From positions 17,401,001 through 17,465,000 of the forward strand of contig LR738559.1 of the NCBI GenBank assembly GCA_902685375.1: a stretch of 64,000 nucleotides of DNA, written 5' to 3'. The position numbers and the translations under genes are program-made. Source of the DNA: Neostethus bicornis (taxonomy: Eukaryota > Chordata > Actinopteri > Atheriniformes > Phallostethidae). Below are positions 11,649 through 21,608 of this stretch, piece by piece; position 1 is the stretch's first letter; each line of letters begins with the position of its first letter. Below the pieces are notes generated by a model. That model was not told where the DNA came from. It saw only the letters and a program-made list of their open reading frames with translations, and did no database searches.

Positions 11649-12777
11649 ATTATTTATATTATTTGATTTGTATTTATTTATTGACTCCCTTTATAAAATA
11701 AATATAATACGGTATGATGTTATAGAAAAATATGTCCAAAAAGATAGCTGAATATTGACACCCAACAGAAGAAATGTAGTTGTTTATTCTATTATGATAC
11801 CATATGATTATAATGATATGGTATATTTGTGTTGATGAGCATGCAATCAAGTTGTTTGAACCTCAAACGACAAGACTTTCATCACCGATCTGTTAGAAAT
11901 GTAAATTAGAAGCTGTTAAAAACAGTTTTCAATGGCAGGATAAACCTACTTTCAGAGGAAGTTGCAAAGCTTAACACGTCGCCTTTTAATGGGATAACGG
12001 GTCTTGTTTGGGTCTGTAATGGGATTTAAGTTCGCTTGACTCTTTTTCTCATCACACCACACGAGGATTCAGACTGCAGCAGGTAAAAGTCATGAATATG
12101 ATTAAGTTACTGAGGTTTTATTCAAACGTTCACCAGACAAACAAGCAAACTGGGTCGCATGTGTTTAGCATGCATTCAAACCAAGTGAAAACATGGTGCA
12201 TGTTCAATTATATGCAACCTGATTAGGAGTCCTAATTACAATAAATACTTGTCACAATCCCCATATCATCTACATGGTAATAAATGAATAAATAAATAAG
12301 TAACATTTCCATGTTAATGAATAAGAATGTGGAGCAGAGTGGAGTCAGAACTCCTCGTTACCTCCGGGGAGTGATGCTCCCTTCACAGACCCCGTCTGAA
12401 ACTGCTTTTAGCCATTCTAGAAATTATTCACTTTTTATCATGTTCAAAAACTAAACAAAAAAAAGCTGCAGGTTGATAAGATTTCCAGCTCTGACCTACA
12501 TATCACACCGACCACGCCTTTGTAACTGGAGGCTACATGACATTAAAACCACATTCAAAATATTCTTTGTGTTTTTCAAACAGATTCCTTCGAACAAAGC
12601 TCTGCAGTGATTCACAGCACATGCATGGTTTCATTCTCATCCAAAACCTTAAGCACTGGTCCTCTTCTAACCTTCCTGTTCCTGTTTGGTTTTGATTAAA
12701 GAGCATGTTCCCTGCTTTGAAGATCATGGTAAAAGGGCTATTAATCAGGACAAAAGGACACACGCAAATAGTCTTAC
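11649..12777. other. Intronic sequence without recognised features
   Basis: AT-rich; nothing recognised before the exon donor site at 12776-12777. Confidence 0.4.
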
Positions 12778-12866
12778 CTCCTCAATCTGGAGAATGGCCT
12801 TACACATGGAGTAGTTCCCCCTCAGCGCCCACGTCCCGTTCTCCAGACATTTCTTATAAACGTTAT
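12778..12866 (-). CDS. crhr1: CRH receptor exon: end of hormone-binding extracellular domain
   Basis: Internal 89-base exon on the minus strand: acceptor 'ctcttaacag', donor GTAAGA. The first two bases complete a codon begun in the preceding exon, then the frame reads NVYKKCLENGTWALRGNYSM, CKAILQIEE, and ends in phase 0. This is the C-terminal part of the class B1 receptor extracellular (hormone receptor) domain: two conserved cysteines, the Gly-Thr-Trp core, and sequons NGT and NYS for N-glycosylation. Human CRHR1 and CRHR2 have YRECL(A/E)NG(S/T)W followed by NYS(E/Q)C at the same place, and no other class B1 subgroup that I know fits as well. The next exon is at 414-520. The preceding exon, expected to carry the CWP motif and end in YNTT, was not found in the rest of the window. 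Confidence 0.8.
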
Positions 12867-13469
12867 CTGTTAAGAGAGCGAGAGGAGAACAAACATGGTG
12901 AGATTTACACCCTTCATGATTTACTTTTCACCAGTAAACCAGACAGTGCTCTGCAAAACCCCTCAGCCAACGTTATTTCTCTGTGGGTAGAGAAACATTC
13001 AGTCTACAGCTGATCCCTCTACTGCTGCACTGACTAAAGCTTTCTCAAAAATGGTATCCATGGGAGACGTATCAGAAGAAGAGGAAATGATGTGTAGAAG
13101 ACATTTTTAAAAAGAGCAGACTTTTTGACTGTGCTTTCCCAAATCTGCGTATGCATGTGTATGAACTACCGTTCTAGAAAATTGGTCAAATTTGGCACTT
13201 AAACACCAGAAAACCATCAACGTAGTTCAAATAAATAGAAAAACAATCCATTTCTTTATTAAAAAAGTTAAATGCATTATTACATTATTACAACATTGCA
13301 TTAAAAAGTGGGTTATTATTTAATAAGTGTTATGCACAAGCGTCCTCATTCAATTTATACATAGATACACATTATATGTGTGTATGCATACGGTGTGTTC
13401 CAAATTATCATGCAAATAAAATGTGTTATCAAGATCATTGCTGTAGTTTAGCTAGATTATATTGAACGT
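12867..13469 (-). other. crhr1: Upstream intron of the receptor gene, near the acceptor
   Basis: Polypyrimidine-rich on the minus strand immediately before the exon acceptor, then AT-rich unique sequence. This intron probably extends far right, because no earlier exon was located. Confidence 0.5.
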
Positions 13470-13582
13470 GCACAAAACCGTAGTGAGACCGGCCATGCTG
13501 TTTGGTCTAGAGACACTGGCACTGACAAAAAGACAGGAAACAGAGATGGTGGTAGCAGAGATGAAGATGCTTTGGGGCATTT
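13470..13582 (+). repeat. Family B (RTE) retrotransposon fragment, partial duplicate
   Basis: 'cacaaaaccgtagtgagacc' through 'gcagagatgaagatgctt' repeats a block that recurs 300 bases downstream at 13765-13866. It is therefore either an independent truncated copy or a partial tandem duplication of the copy at 13640. Confidence 0.75.
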
Positions 13583-13639
13583 TAAACTTTTTTTGTATTT
13601 TAACATAACATTTAAATACGTTTTAAACCTGAATCAACA

Positions 13640-14205
13640 GTTCAGAGCAATGGAGAGTGTGGAAAAGAGGCGAAGAAGCGTTTGCAGGGAGGCTGGAACG
13701 GGTGGCGAAAAGTATCAGGTGTGACGTGTGATAGAAGAGTTTCAGCTAAAATGAAAGAAAAAGTGTACAAAACCGTGGTGAGACCGGCCATGCTGTTTGG
13801 TCTAGAGACAGTGGCACTGAGGAAAAGACAGGAAACAGAGATGGAGGTAGCAGAGATGAAGATGCTGAGGATCTCTCTGGGAATGACCAGGATGTATAGG
13901 ATCAGAAATGAGTATATCAGAGGAACAGCATATGTTAGAGGTTTTGGAGATAAAGTCAGAGAGGCCAGACTGAGATGGTTTGGACATCTGCAGAGGAGAT
14001 AGAGAGTACATCGGAAGCAGGATGCTGAGTTTAGAACCACCAGGCAAGAGGTTTAGAGGAAGACCAAAGAGGAGGTCATAAATACAGTAAAGGAAGACAT
14101 GAAGATAGTTGGTGTGACCGAAGAAGATGCAGCAGATAGGGTTAGATGAAAGAAACTGACTTGCGATCCCTGAAGGGAAATGCCAAAAGAAGAAGGAGAA
14201 GTATT
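13640..14205 (+). pseudogene. Family B (RTE-clade) retrotransposon, 5'-truncated 3' end
   Basis: This codes for the C-terminal tail downstream of the reverse transcriptase of an RTE-clade non-LTR retrotransposon. The plus strand reads VYKTVVRPAMLFGLETVALR, then VAEMKMLRISLGMTRM and LRWFGHLQRR, the conserved WFGH region. A frameshift follows at about 14000, and an in-frame stop falls near 14148 where the copy at 43571 has an intact codon. The 3' end 'cctgaagggaaatgccaaaa' plus GAAGAAGG tail is the normal RTE terminus. There is no endonuclease or RT catalytic region, so it is dead on arrival. Confidence 0.85.
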
Positions 14206-14594
14206 GCTCTGGGTTTTTGAATTTCTGAAATATTTGCGATAATCAGTTTGTCAGTTGAGCTCAATTAAAGAAAACCTCCTGAAGGCTGTTCCACATTATT
14301 AAGCTGCTCCATACGTACTTCCATCTTGAAGTAGATGAACGAAAACATTCATTTTTTCCCATAAAAGTAAGCATTTAAAGAGATTTGTTTTCTGATTCAG
14401 AGCCCACACTGTTTTTTGCATGATAAGGAAGGATTCCGCCAGAAAAATATGCAGCTGCTAAAATGACACTACAAAGCAGCAAACAGGAAGTGTGTCGAAT
14501 CCTGCAGAGGCTTACTAGACAGCAAAAACCTCTGCTGAAAAACTCATGTTTAGCATACCTTAGAAATAGAAATAATTACTGTATTTGTCTTGAT
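14206..14594. other. Sequence without recognised features
   Basis: AT-rich unique sequence between two mobile elements. Confidence 0.4.
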
Positions 14595-15095
14595 CAGAAG
14601 TGGGAAACTTTTTGATTCGCGGGCCGCATTGAGTTCTAAATTTGACAAGTGGGCCGGAACAGGTGCAGATGGATGGCATGCTTTGGAAACCGCTAGATTA
14701 GACCGATAGAATGGTGCGCTGGATTTTAAACAAGCGCGCTAAATGTTACAGCAAGAGCGTTAAATTTAAAATCTAGCTTGATAGGTACCTTGCTAGGTCT
14801 GAAATCTTGTGTGATATTACTTACAAACGTCCATTTGGCGGTGCTACATTTGAAATCTAAGTGCTTGATATAACATTTTGCTTGTTTTAACCTCAAACAC
14901 ACTTGTTTACGTGCGTGTATTTGGCCCGGTGGCTTTTCATGTCACAAAGTGTGCCATCTAGTGAGGAAACAACAGAATTGCAGGGGAAATAAAATGCTAA
15001 TAAGGTTTATTAATTTAATTATTTCAAGTTAGCGGGCTGAATTAAATGTTTAACAGGCCGCATGTGGCCCATGGGCTGTAGTTTGCCCGTGCCTG
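14595..15095. mobile_element. hAT non-autonomous element with perfect 8-bp target duplication
   Basis: 501 bp flanked by GTCTTGAT at 14587-14594 and 15096-15103. The ends CAGAAGTGGGAAACTTTTTG and 'tagtttgcccgtgcctg' derive from the CAGGGGTGGGCAAACT hAT terminus. The interior keeps 'cgcgggccgcattgagttct' and 'aacaggccgcatgtggccc', the G+C-rich subterminal blocks of that family. It carries no transposase. Confidence 0.85.
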
Positions 15096-15103
15096 GTCTT
15101 GAT

Positions 15104-15803
15104 CTTTTGATTATGCAACAACTTGACAAAAGTTATTAATTAAACGCTCAGTTTCAAGCAGAAAAAAAATCCCTTGTCCTCTTTTATTATAAGTCTGAGG
15201 TGGTAAAATATATTTATAGCCTCGTCACACAATGTATTACACCAAAAACATCAATAAAATTTAATTACAAAAACCTTGAATGTATGAATCATTAAGGTGA
15301 GCTAAGGCTTCATTTAGCTGCAGTGCCCAATTTAACTTCTAAATTAAAGTGTCTTTAGAAATAGGCTATTTTTCACCAGAGTTTAAATGAATATTCAGGC
15401 AGAAAATAGCCAGCGTTTCTTAATCCAATGCTTTCTGCTTTACCGGAGATGAGAGGAAATAAAAATGTTTTATGGAGGAAGCAGAGATTAAATGAACAAC
15501 CACACTTAGGGAAATAAGCTCCGATACCGGACTGATCATATTACCAAACCACCGTTTTACATTCAGTCATTTAGCAGATGTTTCTATCCAAGTAGATTTC
15601 TTTATAAAGTACCAGGCAAGGAAAAAGACTTAGCTGATGAAAAATAAGAGAGTCTGGTTTATAAAGCGAATAGAAATAGATTTAAGTGCAAATAAAGTGG
15701 AGGTAAAGTTTGTGCAGAGTTGTATACAAACACAGTCTAGCGCAGTATTACTCATCCTTAACCTGCTTATATGTTCATCCTACCTCACCAAGTCACAAGG
15801 AAA
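15104..15803. other. Sequence without recognised features
   Basis: Unique-looking AT-rich sequence; no coding or repeat signal recognised. Confidence 0.4.
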
Positions 15804-16692
15804 CAGTGGTGGAACGTAACAAAGTAAATGTACTTCGTTACTGTACTTAAGTAAAAAAATTGTGTATCTGTACTTAAGTAAAATTTAAGACAGGTGCTTT
15901 TACTTTTACTTCACTACATTTTTAGAGCAAATATCTGTACTTTTACTTCGCTACTTTTTAAAAGTGTGTTTTACATTTTTTGTTACATTTTTGTTCAGGA
16001 ATTTGAAAAATACATAGGTTTTTTAGCGCATCTTGAAGCCGCATCGCCAAAATCAAAAGAAACAGTTGATTGGGAGAAGAAGTAATGAATCGAGAAACTT
16101 TTTCCGCATTCATTCAGCGCCAAAAACCCAACATCAAATATAGTACAAATTAAAAAGAGTCAGAAGATCGTTGTTCGTTGTGTTTACTTCTAAATAAAAA
16201 GTTGAGCCATCATTACACAGAGCAGGGGCGGATCTAGAATTTTCCATAGGGGGGTGGGGCTTTGACAAAGCCAATATACTATAGTGACTGGGGGCCTCCC
16301 CCCAAAACATTTTAAAAAATAGGTGTCATTTGCCTCCATTTTGGCGGTCCATTCACTGGCCCTTCTAGGGGATAGCTTGACTTGTCCCCTTTCCTTTTAT
16401 TTATTTATTTTTTTTGTGGACCAAAAGAGCCGGGAGAGGGGGTCACACCCCTGCAGAGTTTTTATCCTGGTTACCATGGTGACACCCTATAGCACAAAAA
16501 ATAACATTTGAATTATGATCGAATACTTTTACTTTTTACTCAAAAAGTACAATTTACTTGTACACCAATTACTTTTGTACTTTTACTTAAGTAGATTTTT
16601 TATTGATATTTTACTTTTACTTAAGTAAATTTTTTGCCTAATTATCTGTACTTTTACTTAAGTACGAAAAGTGAGTACTTAATCCACCACTG
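15804..16692. mobile_element. hAT-type MITE rich in TACTTTTACTTAAGTA, with nested MITE
   Basis: Ends CAGTGGTGGA (15804-15813) and TCCACCACTG (16683-16692) are perfect inverted repeats. They are flanked by the perfect 8-bp duplication CAAGGAAA (15796-15803, 16693-16700), the hAT signature. Both arms are built from repeated 'tacttttacttaagta' motifs in opposite sense, so the arms could fold back. A different MITE is inserted at 16223-16453. No transposase. Confidence 0.85.
16223..16453 (+). mobile_element. hAT-like MITE, AGGGGCG...GGATC family, copy 2 (nested)
   Basis: Starts CAGGGGCGGATCTAG and ends near 'acacccctg'. The interior matches the copy at 7750-7996 in reverse orientation. Flanks share 'CAGAG' (16218-16222 and 16454-16458), shorter than a normal hAT duplication, so the exact right end is uncertain. 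It sits inside the MITE at 15804-16692 and is therefore the younger insertion. Confidence 0.65.
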
Positions 16693-16794
16693 CAAGGAAA
16701 CTACCCGGTAATCTAAATGGAATTCAACTGTATGTATTAACTCTAAATCTGCCGCCAAATCTATTTCTTCTCCTCCTTTAGCCAATTTAGACAT

Positions 16795-17092
16795 ATTGGA
16801 TGCTCGTCCCAGGGGAGGGATCTCTCTTTCATGTGGACCCCCTCGAGGTTTCTAATTTTTTTCCCACTGATGGGTTTTTTAGGAGTTTTTCCTCACCGTG
16901 AAGGAGAGTCTAAGGGCAGAAATGTGCTAGTATTGTTTAGTTAGCATTTATTAGTTAGTTTTCTTGCTGTGTATTTGTGTTCATACATTCCTCATTTTCT
17001 TGTTTTTCTTCTATCTGAATCTGCAACGTGAAGCCCATTGAGACAGAAATTCTGTGATTTTGGGCTTGACAAATAAAATTGAATTGAATATG
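16795..17092 (+). repeat. CR1/L2-type LINE 3' untranslated end
   Basis: Contains 'ggagggatctctctttc', 'aggagtttttcctcacc', 'tgaagcccattgagac' and the terminal 'aaataaaattgaattgaat'. This is the familiar 3' end of fish LINE copies, with a short (TTGAA)n tail. No coding part remains. Confidence 0.7.
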
Positions 17093-18148
17093 GGCTGATA
17101 AAGCACCTTTACACCAACAAAACAATATTTCCACTCCGCGGGTTGCCACATATGCTGTTTGCTAGCCTAGATAGAACACAGCCTGATTGAGCAATCATAA
17201 AAAGAAGTGACAGAAAACACAGTTCTTACAGATTATTTTAAAGGAACACTTAAAAGGACTTGCTCACATCTTGTGCACGGATTTGTAAAAATTGTGCATG
17301 AATAGTGGCGCTGTGACCTTTTCTGCTTTGAGATTAATAGGGAGAGATATGGTTAGAGGAAGTCATACAAGCTGTGATTTCTCACACGTTTGCTGTCAGA
17401 ACCGTCTCCCACATTCAGCTCATCTACTGTCATCATGCTTTACAAGTAGATCACCTTGTTTATCTACGAGTAAACGACAACAAAAACTGCATTTTCCCGA
17501 TGTTGACGATCCCAGGCCAAGAAGTTCGGACAGTGTCCAGCTGGAAATGAACATTTATTTTCAGTCATTTCTGCACTTCACTGGAAGTAAAAACAAAATA
17601 ATAGGAGAAGCCAAGATGAAAGGACTGACAAATGATGAGGACCATCATATTTTTCCAAGTAGGCTGGCTGGACAATGGCAGACAGAGATGGAATAATCTG
17701 TAGTGGATTTAAGATTTATCACCGCGATAAAGAAAATGAAATAGGCCACGGTGAAGCTGGGCCAGGGTAAATGAGGCAATCAAAAGTTCAATAAGGAGAC
17801 TTCAGAACTTTCTCAGGCAAACAGATGAACGATGAAGCTTCTCGAACCAATTTTGGGATCAGAAACTGCTGCTCAGTAGCAAATCCTCTCACGGCTGTAA
17901 GATTTTAGTTATTAGATGTGAAACAAGATTAAAAAAAAATCTGGAAGTCAAAACTAAGATTAGCCTGTAAAGTCGTGTCACTTGTCTGTTTTTAGCTGTT
18001 GAGCATGCATACAAACACCAATACAATAAAATGTGTATTCAATTTAAAAAAAGATGTCAGAATTATGTTTTTGGTAGATTATTTTCAATAAGTGCTGATG
18101 AGAATCACTCTGGTCAGTAAAACATGATGGTTCAGTGTGTAAAAGTGT
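17093..18148. other. Sequence without recognised features
   Basis: The plus-strand open stretch 17292-17696 (134 codons) has no recognised domain and no obvious splice context. Otherwise nothing is seen. Confidence 0.4.
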
Positions 18149-18420
18149 TGTGATCCCCTCTCCTGCCAGCAGAGGGAGCCCTGGATGTTCCTCTTCACCT
18201 TGAGTAGGGACACCTGAGATTGATTACTGATACCACACATCTGTGGACCCTGCAATCTATTTAAGGGCAATCACCCTGAATCCATGTCGGGTCATACAAT
18301 CCCTTCCAGCCAGGTCTTCCTGGTTGCCTGATCATGATTGGACTCTGTTATTATTTGAACTTAAGTGAATCCTGTGCCCTTTGCTTTACAGAATTACCGG
18401 AATTGTGTTCAATAAATCTT
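18149..18420 (+). repeat. Possible solo LTR-like sequence
   Basis: Starts TGTGATCCCC, contains 'ccagcagagggagccctgg', a TATA-like 'ctatttaaggg' at about 18257 and T-rich downstream sequence, an arrangement like an LTR U3-R. I could not find a CA end with a target duplication, so this stays tentative. Confidence 0.25.
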
Positions 18421-18749
18421 ATTTTGATGTCCTGCATTTGGGTAGTCCCCCTTCAACATCACAACATAAAAGATTTAATGTTGACCGTTACTCTATTGGG
18501 AATGATGAAAATTACTCTCGCTATCCAAATGTACATTTTTATTGCCATTTCAGCCAATATTTGAGTTATTTTTTAAATTTGATTTGTAGTTTTGATCATA
18601 CACTCACCCGTCGTTTTGAATCATTATTTCGATCATGCACCAGTTGGCAACAAAAATTGCCTGCATGCAACCTCAATAAATGACGGTCAATGAGAGAAAC
18701 ATTGATTCTCTCATTGTATTAAAAATGATGCATGGTCGTGAACTACTTA

Positions 18750-19027
18750 GGTGTACATCCTCATAACAAGAGGGTCACTGGTTCATGTTCATCCGAGTCG
18801 GGCATTTTTTGTGTGAAGTCAGCATGTTCCCTTGTGCATGTGTGGGTATGCTGGCTTCCCCCCACCGCCCAAAGACATGCTTGTTAGGTTGATTAGTCAT
18901 TGTTGTCTCTGCGTGTCTCTGTCTGTTGCGAGCCTCTTTAGACTTTAGCCTGGTGCCAGCTGGGAGAAACTCTTGATATCTCCCTTCAACTCAGTGTTCG
19001 ATGAAGCGGCACAGAAAATAGATGGTT
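18750..19027 (+). repeat. C-family repeat, diverged copy
   Basis: The plus strand shows the family order: 'acaagagggtcactggttca' (head, with a B-box-like GGTTCATG), 'agcatgttcccttgtgcatg', 'aaagacatgcttgttaggtt', 'tgcgagcctc', and an end 'ggcacagaaaatagatgg'. Confidence 0.6.
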
Positions 19028-19627
19028 AGTATTCTATATTCATTTGCCTGCCATTGCAGGTCTCAGGAAGAGTGAGATTGAGCAACATTTATAGACCGTT
19101 TATGTAAACTATCACTTCCTTGTGAAAAGTGAAGGGAGAAAGAAAAGTGAAGGGACGGTTTAAATCCGTTTTTATGTCGCATGCATCAGCAGATCTTGCA
19201 GCTTTATTATTTTTGCAACTTTACAGCGCTTGGTTTGGTGGGTGAGTGGTTGTTTTTTTTCAAACCTGGGCTTCATAGGGCCCTATGCCGGCGTGTCCTA
19301 TGGTCTAAGACGGTTACTTTCCTCCCTACTCCCTAATTCGAGGTTGGTAAGTATTTGTTACCCCAATCAGCATAAGGTACACATTGGCAGCCTAGTTGCC
19401 CATCATAGTGTTTCCTGTCTGCTATGTTCCTTGCTCTCAATCTGATTGTCTCTTGAATAATTTGTGATCAGTTATAAAAACCCCTCTTCATGTTTCAATT
19501 TCATCTCTGGTTCAAATTTTTTCTTTCCCAGACAATCTAGCAGGTACAGTATGTGGTGGTGCTCTACGTTGTAACTGTTACAGATTATTGCAGTTCAGCA
19601 CCCCTATTCCTTTATTTTTTCTCCTAT
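19028..19627. other. Sequence without recognised features
   Basis: Nothing recognised. Confidence 0.4.
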
Positions 19628-19629
19628 TA

Positions 19630-20456
19630 CCGTAATTTCACGACCATTAGGCGCACCGTACGAAAAGGCGCAGTCTCAGTTATGTGCGCCCATTGCTGTA
19701 TTTAACACACACAGAAGGCGCACCGTACGAAAAAGCGCAGTCTCAGTCACACACCGCCTTACAACAACACACACGCAAGCATGCAAATGTGCGTATTAAA
19801 AAATAGATCGGGAGCAAAACTGAGTTTGGTTGTGCTTCATTCAAGTAGTAAAGATACTAAACAAGCACATTACCGGTAACAGTCTTTATTCAAATCCGTC
19901 AAAGTCCTCATCCTCTGTTTCGGAATCGAACAGCTGCGCAAAATCCAACAGAGCAGGTCCACTTCGCTCCTCGCTGTCAAAGTCACTGTCTGTACTGTGC
20001 GGCTCCTCAGAAAGGATACCAGCTTTTGTGAAAGCTCGGATAACAGTACCAGCAGACATGTTAGTCCAAGCATCTACAATCCACTGGCAAACTGTAGCGT
20101 AACTCGCCCGGCGCTGCCTTCCATCCTTCTACGGCTTGATTCTCATGTTCCTCCGCGTAGCTGATTGCCTTCAGCTTAAACTGAGCGTCATAAGCGTGTC
20201 TCTTTGTCATTTTCAGGTTTAAAACAGCAATGTTGTGCATACAGCACATACCTTTTTTATACACAATCCATGGACACACTTCACTCTTTAACGTTCTCAT
20301 GCCTTTTCTTTTCAGGTCCGCCTTGCCTCACGGGCACCGCTTTTCTTTTAGGTCCGCCTTTTCTCACACACAAGGCGCACCGCACGAAAGGGCGCACTAC
20401 TCATTTTGAAGAAAATCTAAGACGTTTATATGCGCCTTATAGCCGTGAAATTACAA
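19630..20456 (-). mobile_element. pogo/Tigger-like Tc1-mariner element, internally deleted
   Basis: 827 bp flanked by TA on both sides (19628-19629, 20457-20458), as expected for Tc1/mariner. The inverted ends share TAATTTCACG and, about ten bases further in, AGGCGCA-type blocks. The left arm holds two direct repeats of GGCGCACCGTACGAAAA (19661 and 19717) and the right arm a near copy GGCGCACCGCACGAAA. The interior codes for the two ends of a transposase on the minus strand (19886-20215) with the catalytic middle missing. Confidence 0.8.
19886..20215 (-). pseudogene. pogo-like transposase remnant (N and C ends only)
   Basis: The minus strand starts MTKRHAYDAQFKLKAISYAE, the opening of the psq-type helix-turn-helix DNA-binding domain of pogo/Tigger and CENP-B-related transposases. 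About 30 codons later a shifted frame reads YATVCQWIVDAWTNMSAGTV, then IRAFTKAGILSEEP and an acidic tail DSETEDEDFDGFE ending in TAA at 19886-19888, which looks like the natural C terminus. The DDE catalytic core, usually 200 or more residues, is absent. The element can therefore only be a non-autonomous passenger; a truncated DNA-binding product is conceivable but unsupported. Confidence 0.7.
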
Positions 20457-20829
20457 TATTCACATTTCACTTCTCTTTGTTGACTCATTTTCATTTTTCT
20501 CACTCATCAGTCTTCCCTGTCAGGTCCAAAAAATACACCAAAACAGATATTTAGGATAATAAAATACAAAATGGGCAAGTTTTTTTCCATGCAAGTTGTA
20601 TCAATGCATCTTGACTATTTCATTTTACGATAAAATTCCTCTTGATGTTTTTCCCAAACTGGTACATCGACTCTTGTTCTTTTCCATCATGCTCCTGTGA
20701 TGGATTCAGGATGTCGTTATGCTCCATCTTGCTAAAACATGTGAGGTCTTCTCTGAAAGATGAACTCTGGATGACGCAGATGTCCCTTTAAAAACTTCAT
20801 GTACTTTGCAGGGTTGATGGAGCTTCACA
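20457..20829. other. Sequence without recognised features
   Basis: Unique-looking sequence upstream of the TATA-headed ORF. Confidence 0.4.
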
Positions 20830-20830
20830 C

Positions 20831-20839
20831 ATATAAAAG
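20831..20839 (+). promoter_or_regulatory. TATA-box-like TATAAAAG
   Basis: ATATAAAAG lies about 50 bases before the ATG of the small ORF at 20885. It is followed by a GC-rich stretch 'cgacgcgccccccg', an initiator-compatible arrangement. Sequence-only prediction. Confidence 0.3.
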
Positions 20840-20884
20840 CGACGCGCCCCCCGTCTTCAGGCCCGGAGGCTATAATGCTTCTTT

Positions 20885-21070
20885 ATGGCTCTGAAGATGA
20901 AGCTGATAAGAAGCTGGATGCTTCTGCTGCTCTTTAGTCTGCAGGATAACGTCTCAATGTGTTGCAGATTCACATTACTTAATCTTATTTTAAATGAGCG
21001 CAGGTCCGGGGAATGTGGTCATGCTCCTGGATTTTGTTCATCTTTAAAGCTGTTGGAGCATCAAACCTAA
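20885..21070 (+). CDS. Unrecognised 61-codon ORF with signal-peptide-like start
   Basis: I do not recognise this product. The ORF starts MALKMKLIRSWMLLLLFSLQ, with basic residues followed by a short hydrophobic run as in a secretory signal peptide. It continues with a cysteine pair (MCCRF), 'LLNLILNERR', a dibasic site, and a short tail with two more cysteines. A TATA-like box lies about 50 bases upstream, and the ATG has G at +4. A GT after 'gagcgcag' at about 21001 could serve as a splice donor, in which case only the first 40 codons would be coding. A small secreted peptide gene is possible. Chance is also quite possible: 61 codons is short and I know no family match. Confidence 0.25.
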   Translation: MALKMKLIRSWMLLLLFSLQDNVSMCCRFTLLNLILNERRSGECGHAPGFCSSLKLLEHQT

Positions 21071-21211
21071 TTTGTGGGTTTAAAATTTGTATTTTCTTTT
21101 CTTTTTTCTCCTCAAATTTACCCACTAGCGATTTAGGAAGGCATACTGATTTGAATTGAAACCAGCAGTAAAAATTTAATCCACTATGTAAAAATACTTT
21201 GGCCTTGAACC

Positions 21212-21278
21212 AGCCGGGATAGGCTCCGGGACCCCCGCAACACCGTTACGGATAGACAGTTCAGAAGATCAATGAATG
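21212..21278 (+). repeat. C-family repeat, 3' end fragment
   Basis: 'cagccgggataggctccggg' followed by 'ccgttacggatagacagt' is the terminal segment of the C family. Confidence 0.6.
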
Positions 21279-21608
21279 TAAAAATGCACCATAAAATGAA
21301 TTCCCTAAACCTCAGATATATGACATTAAACTACCTAAAAACATTAAAACTTGCATTTTTGAGTCAAAGCAGCAAAAGGTAATTAATCATTAATAATTCA
21401 TTTGGGAGTCAGGATTAATTTGGTTAAATATTTAAATCATGCGACATAACACCCCTTACACACACATCCATGTTTGACTTTTTCTGGACTCTAATGATTA
21501 TGTTCATTCATTAGTTTTGTCATTAAACCTCTTTAGACCATGTTTAACAATGATGGCTGTTCTTTAATGAAGCCACCATTGAGCCACCATCGTCCTCTTA
21601 GCGAAACC

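Larger units (their letters stand above)
521..12777 (-). other. crhr1: Intron between the two CRH receptor exons (12.26 kb)
   Basis: Bounded on the minus strand by GTAAGA (donor, plus-strand 12772-12777) and TGCAG (acceptor, 521-526). It holds a SINE at 2271, MITEs at 7750, 8640 and 10789, and C-family fragments at 2019 and 10385. I found no other exon in it. Confidence 0.7.

Noticed and set aside
12705..13013. 102-codon plus-strand open frame over the receptor exon
   Set aside because: It is antisense to the CRH receptor exon at 12778-12866, whose minus-strand frame has splice sites and a clear family match.
13642..14047. Minus-strand open frames of 132 and 81 codons
   Set aside because: Antisense of the family B copy at 13640-14205.
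17292..17696. 134-codon open frame on plus
   Set aside because: No recognisable domain, no plausible upstream promoter or splice sites, mixed composition.
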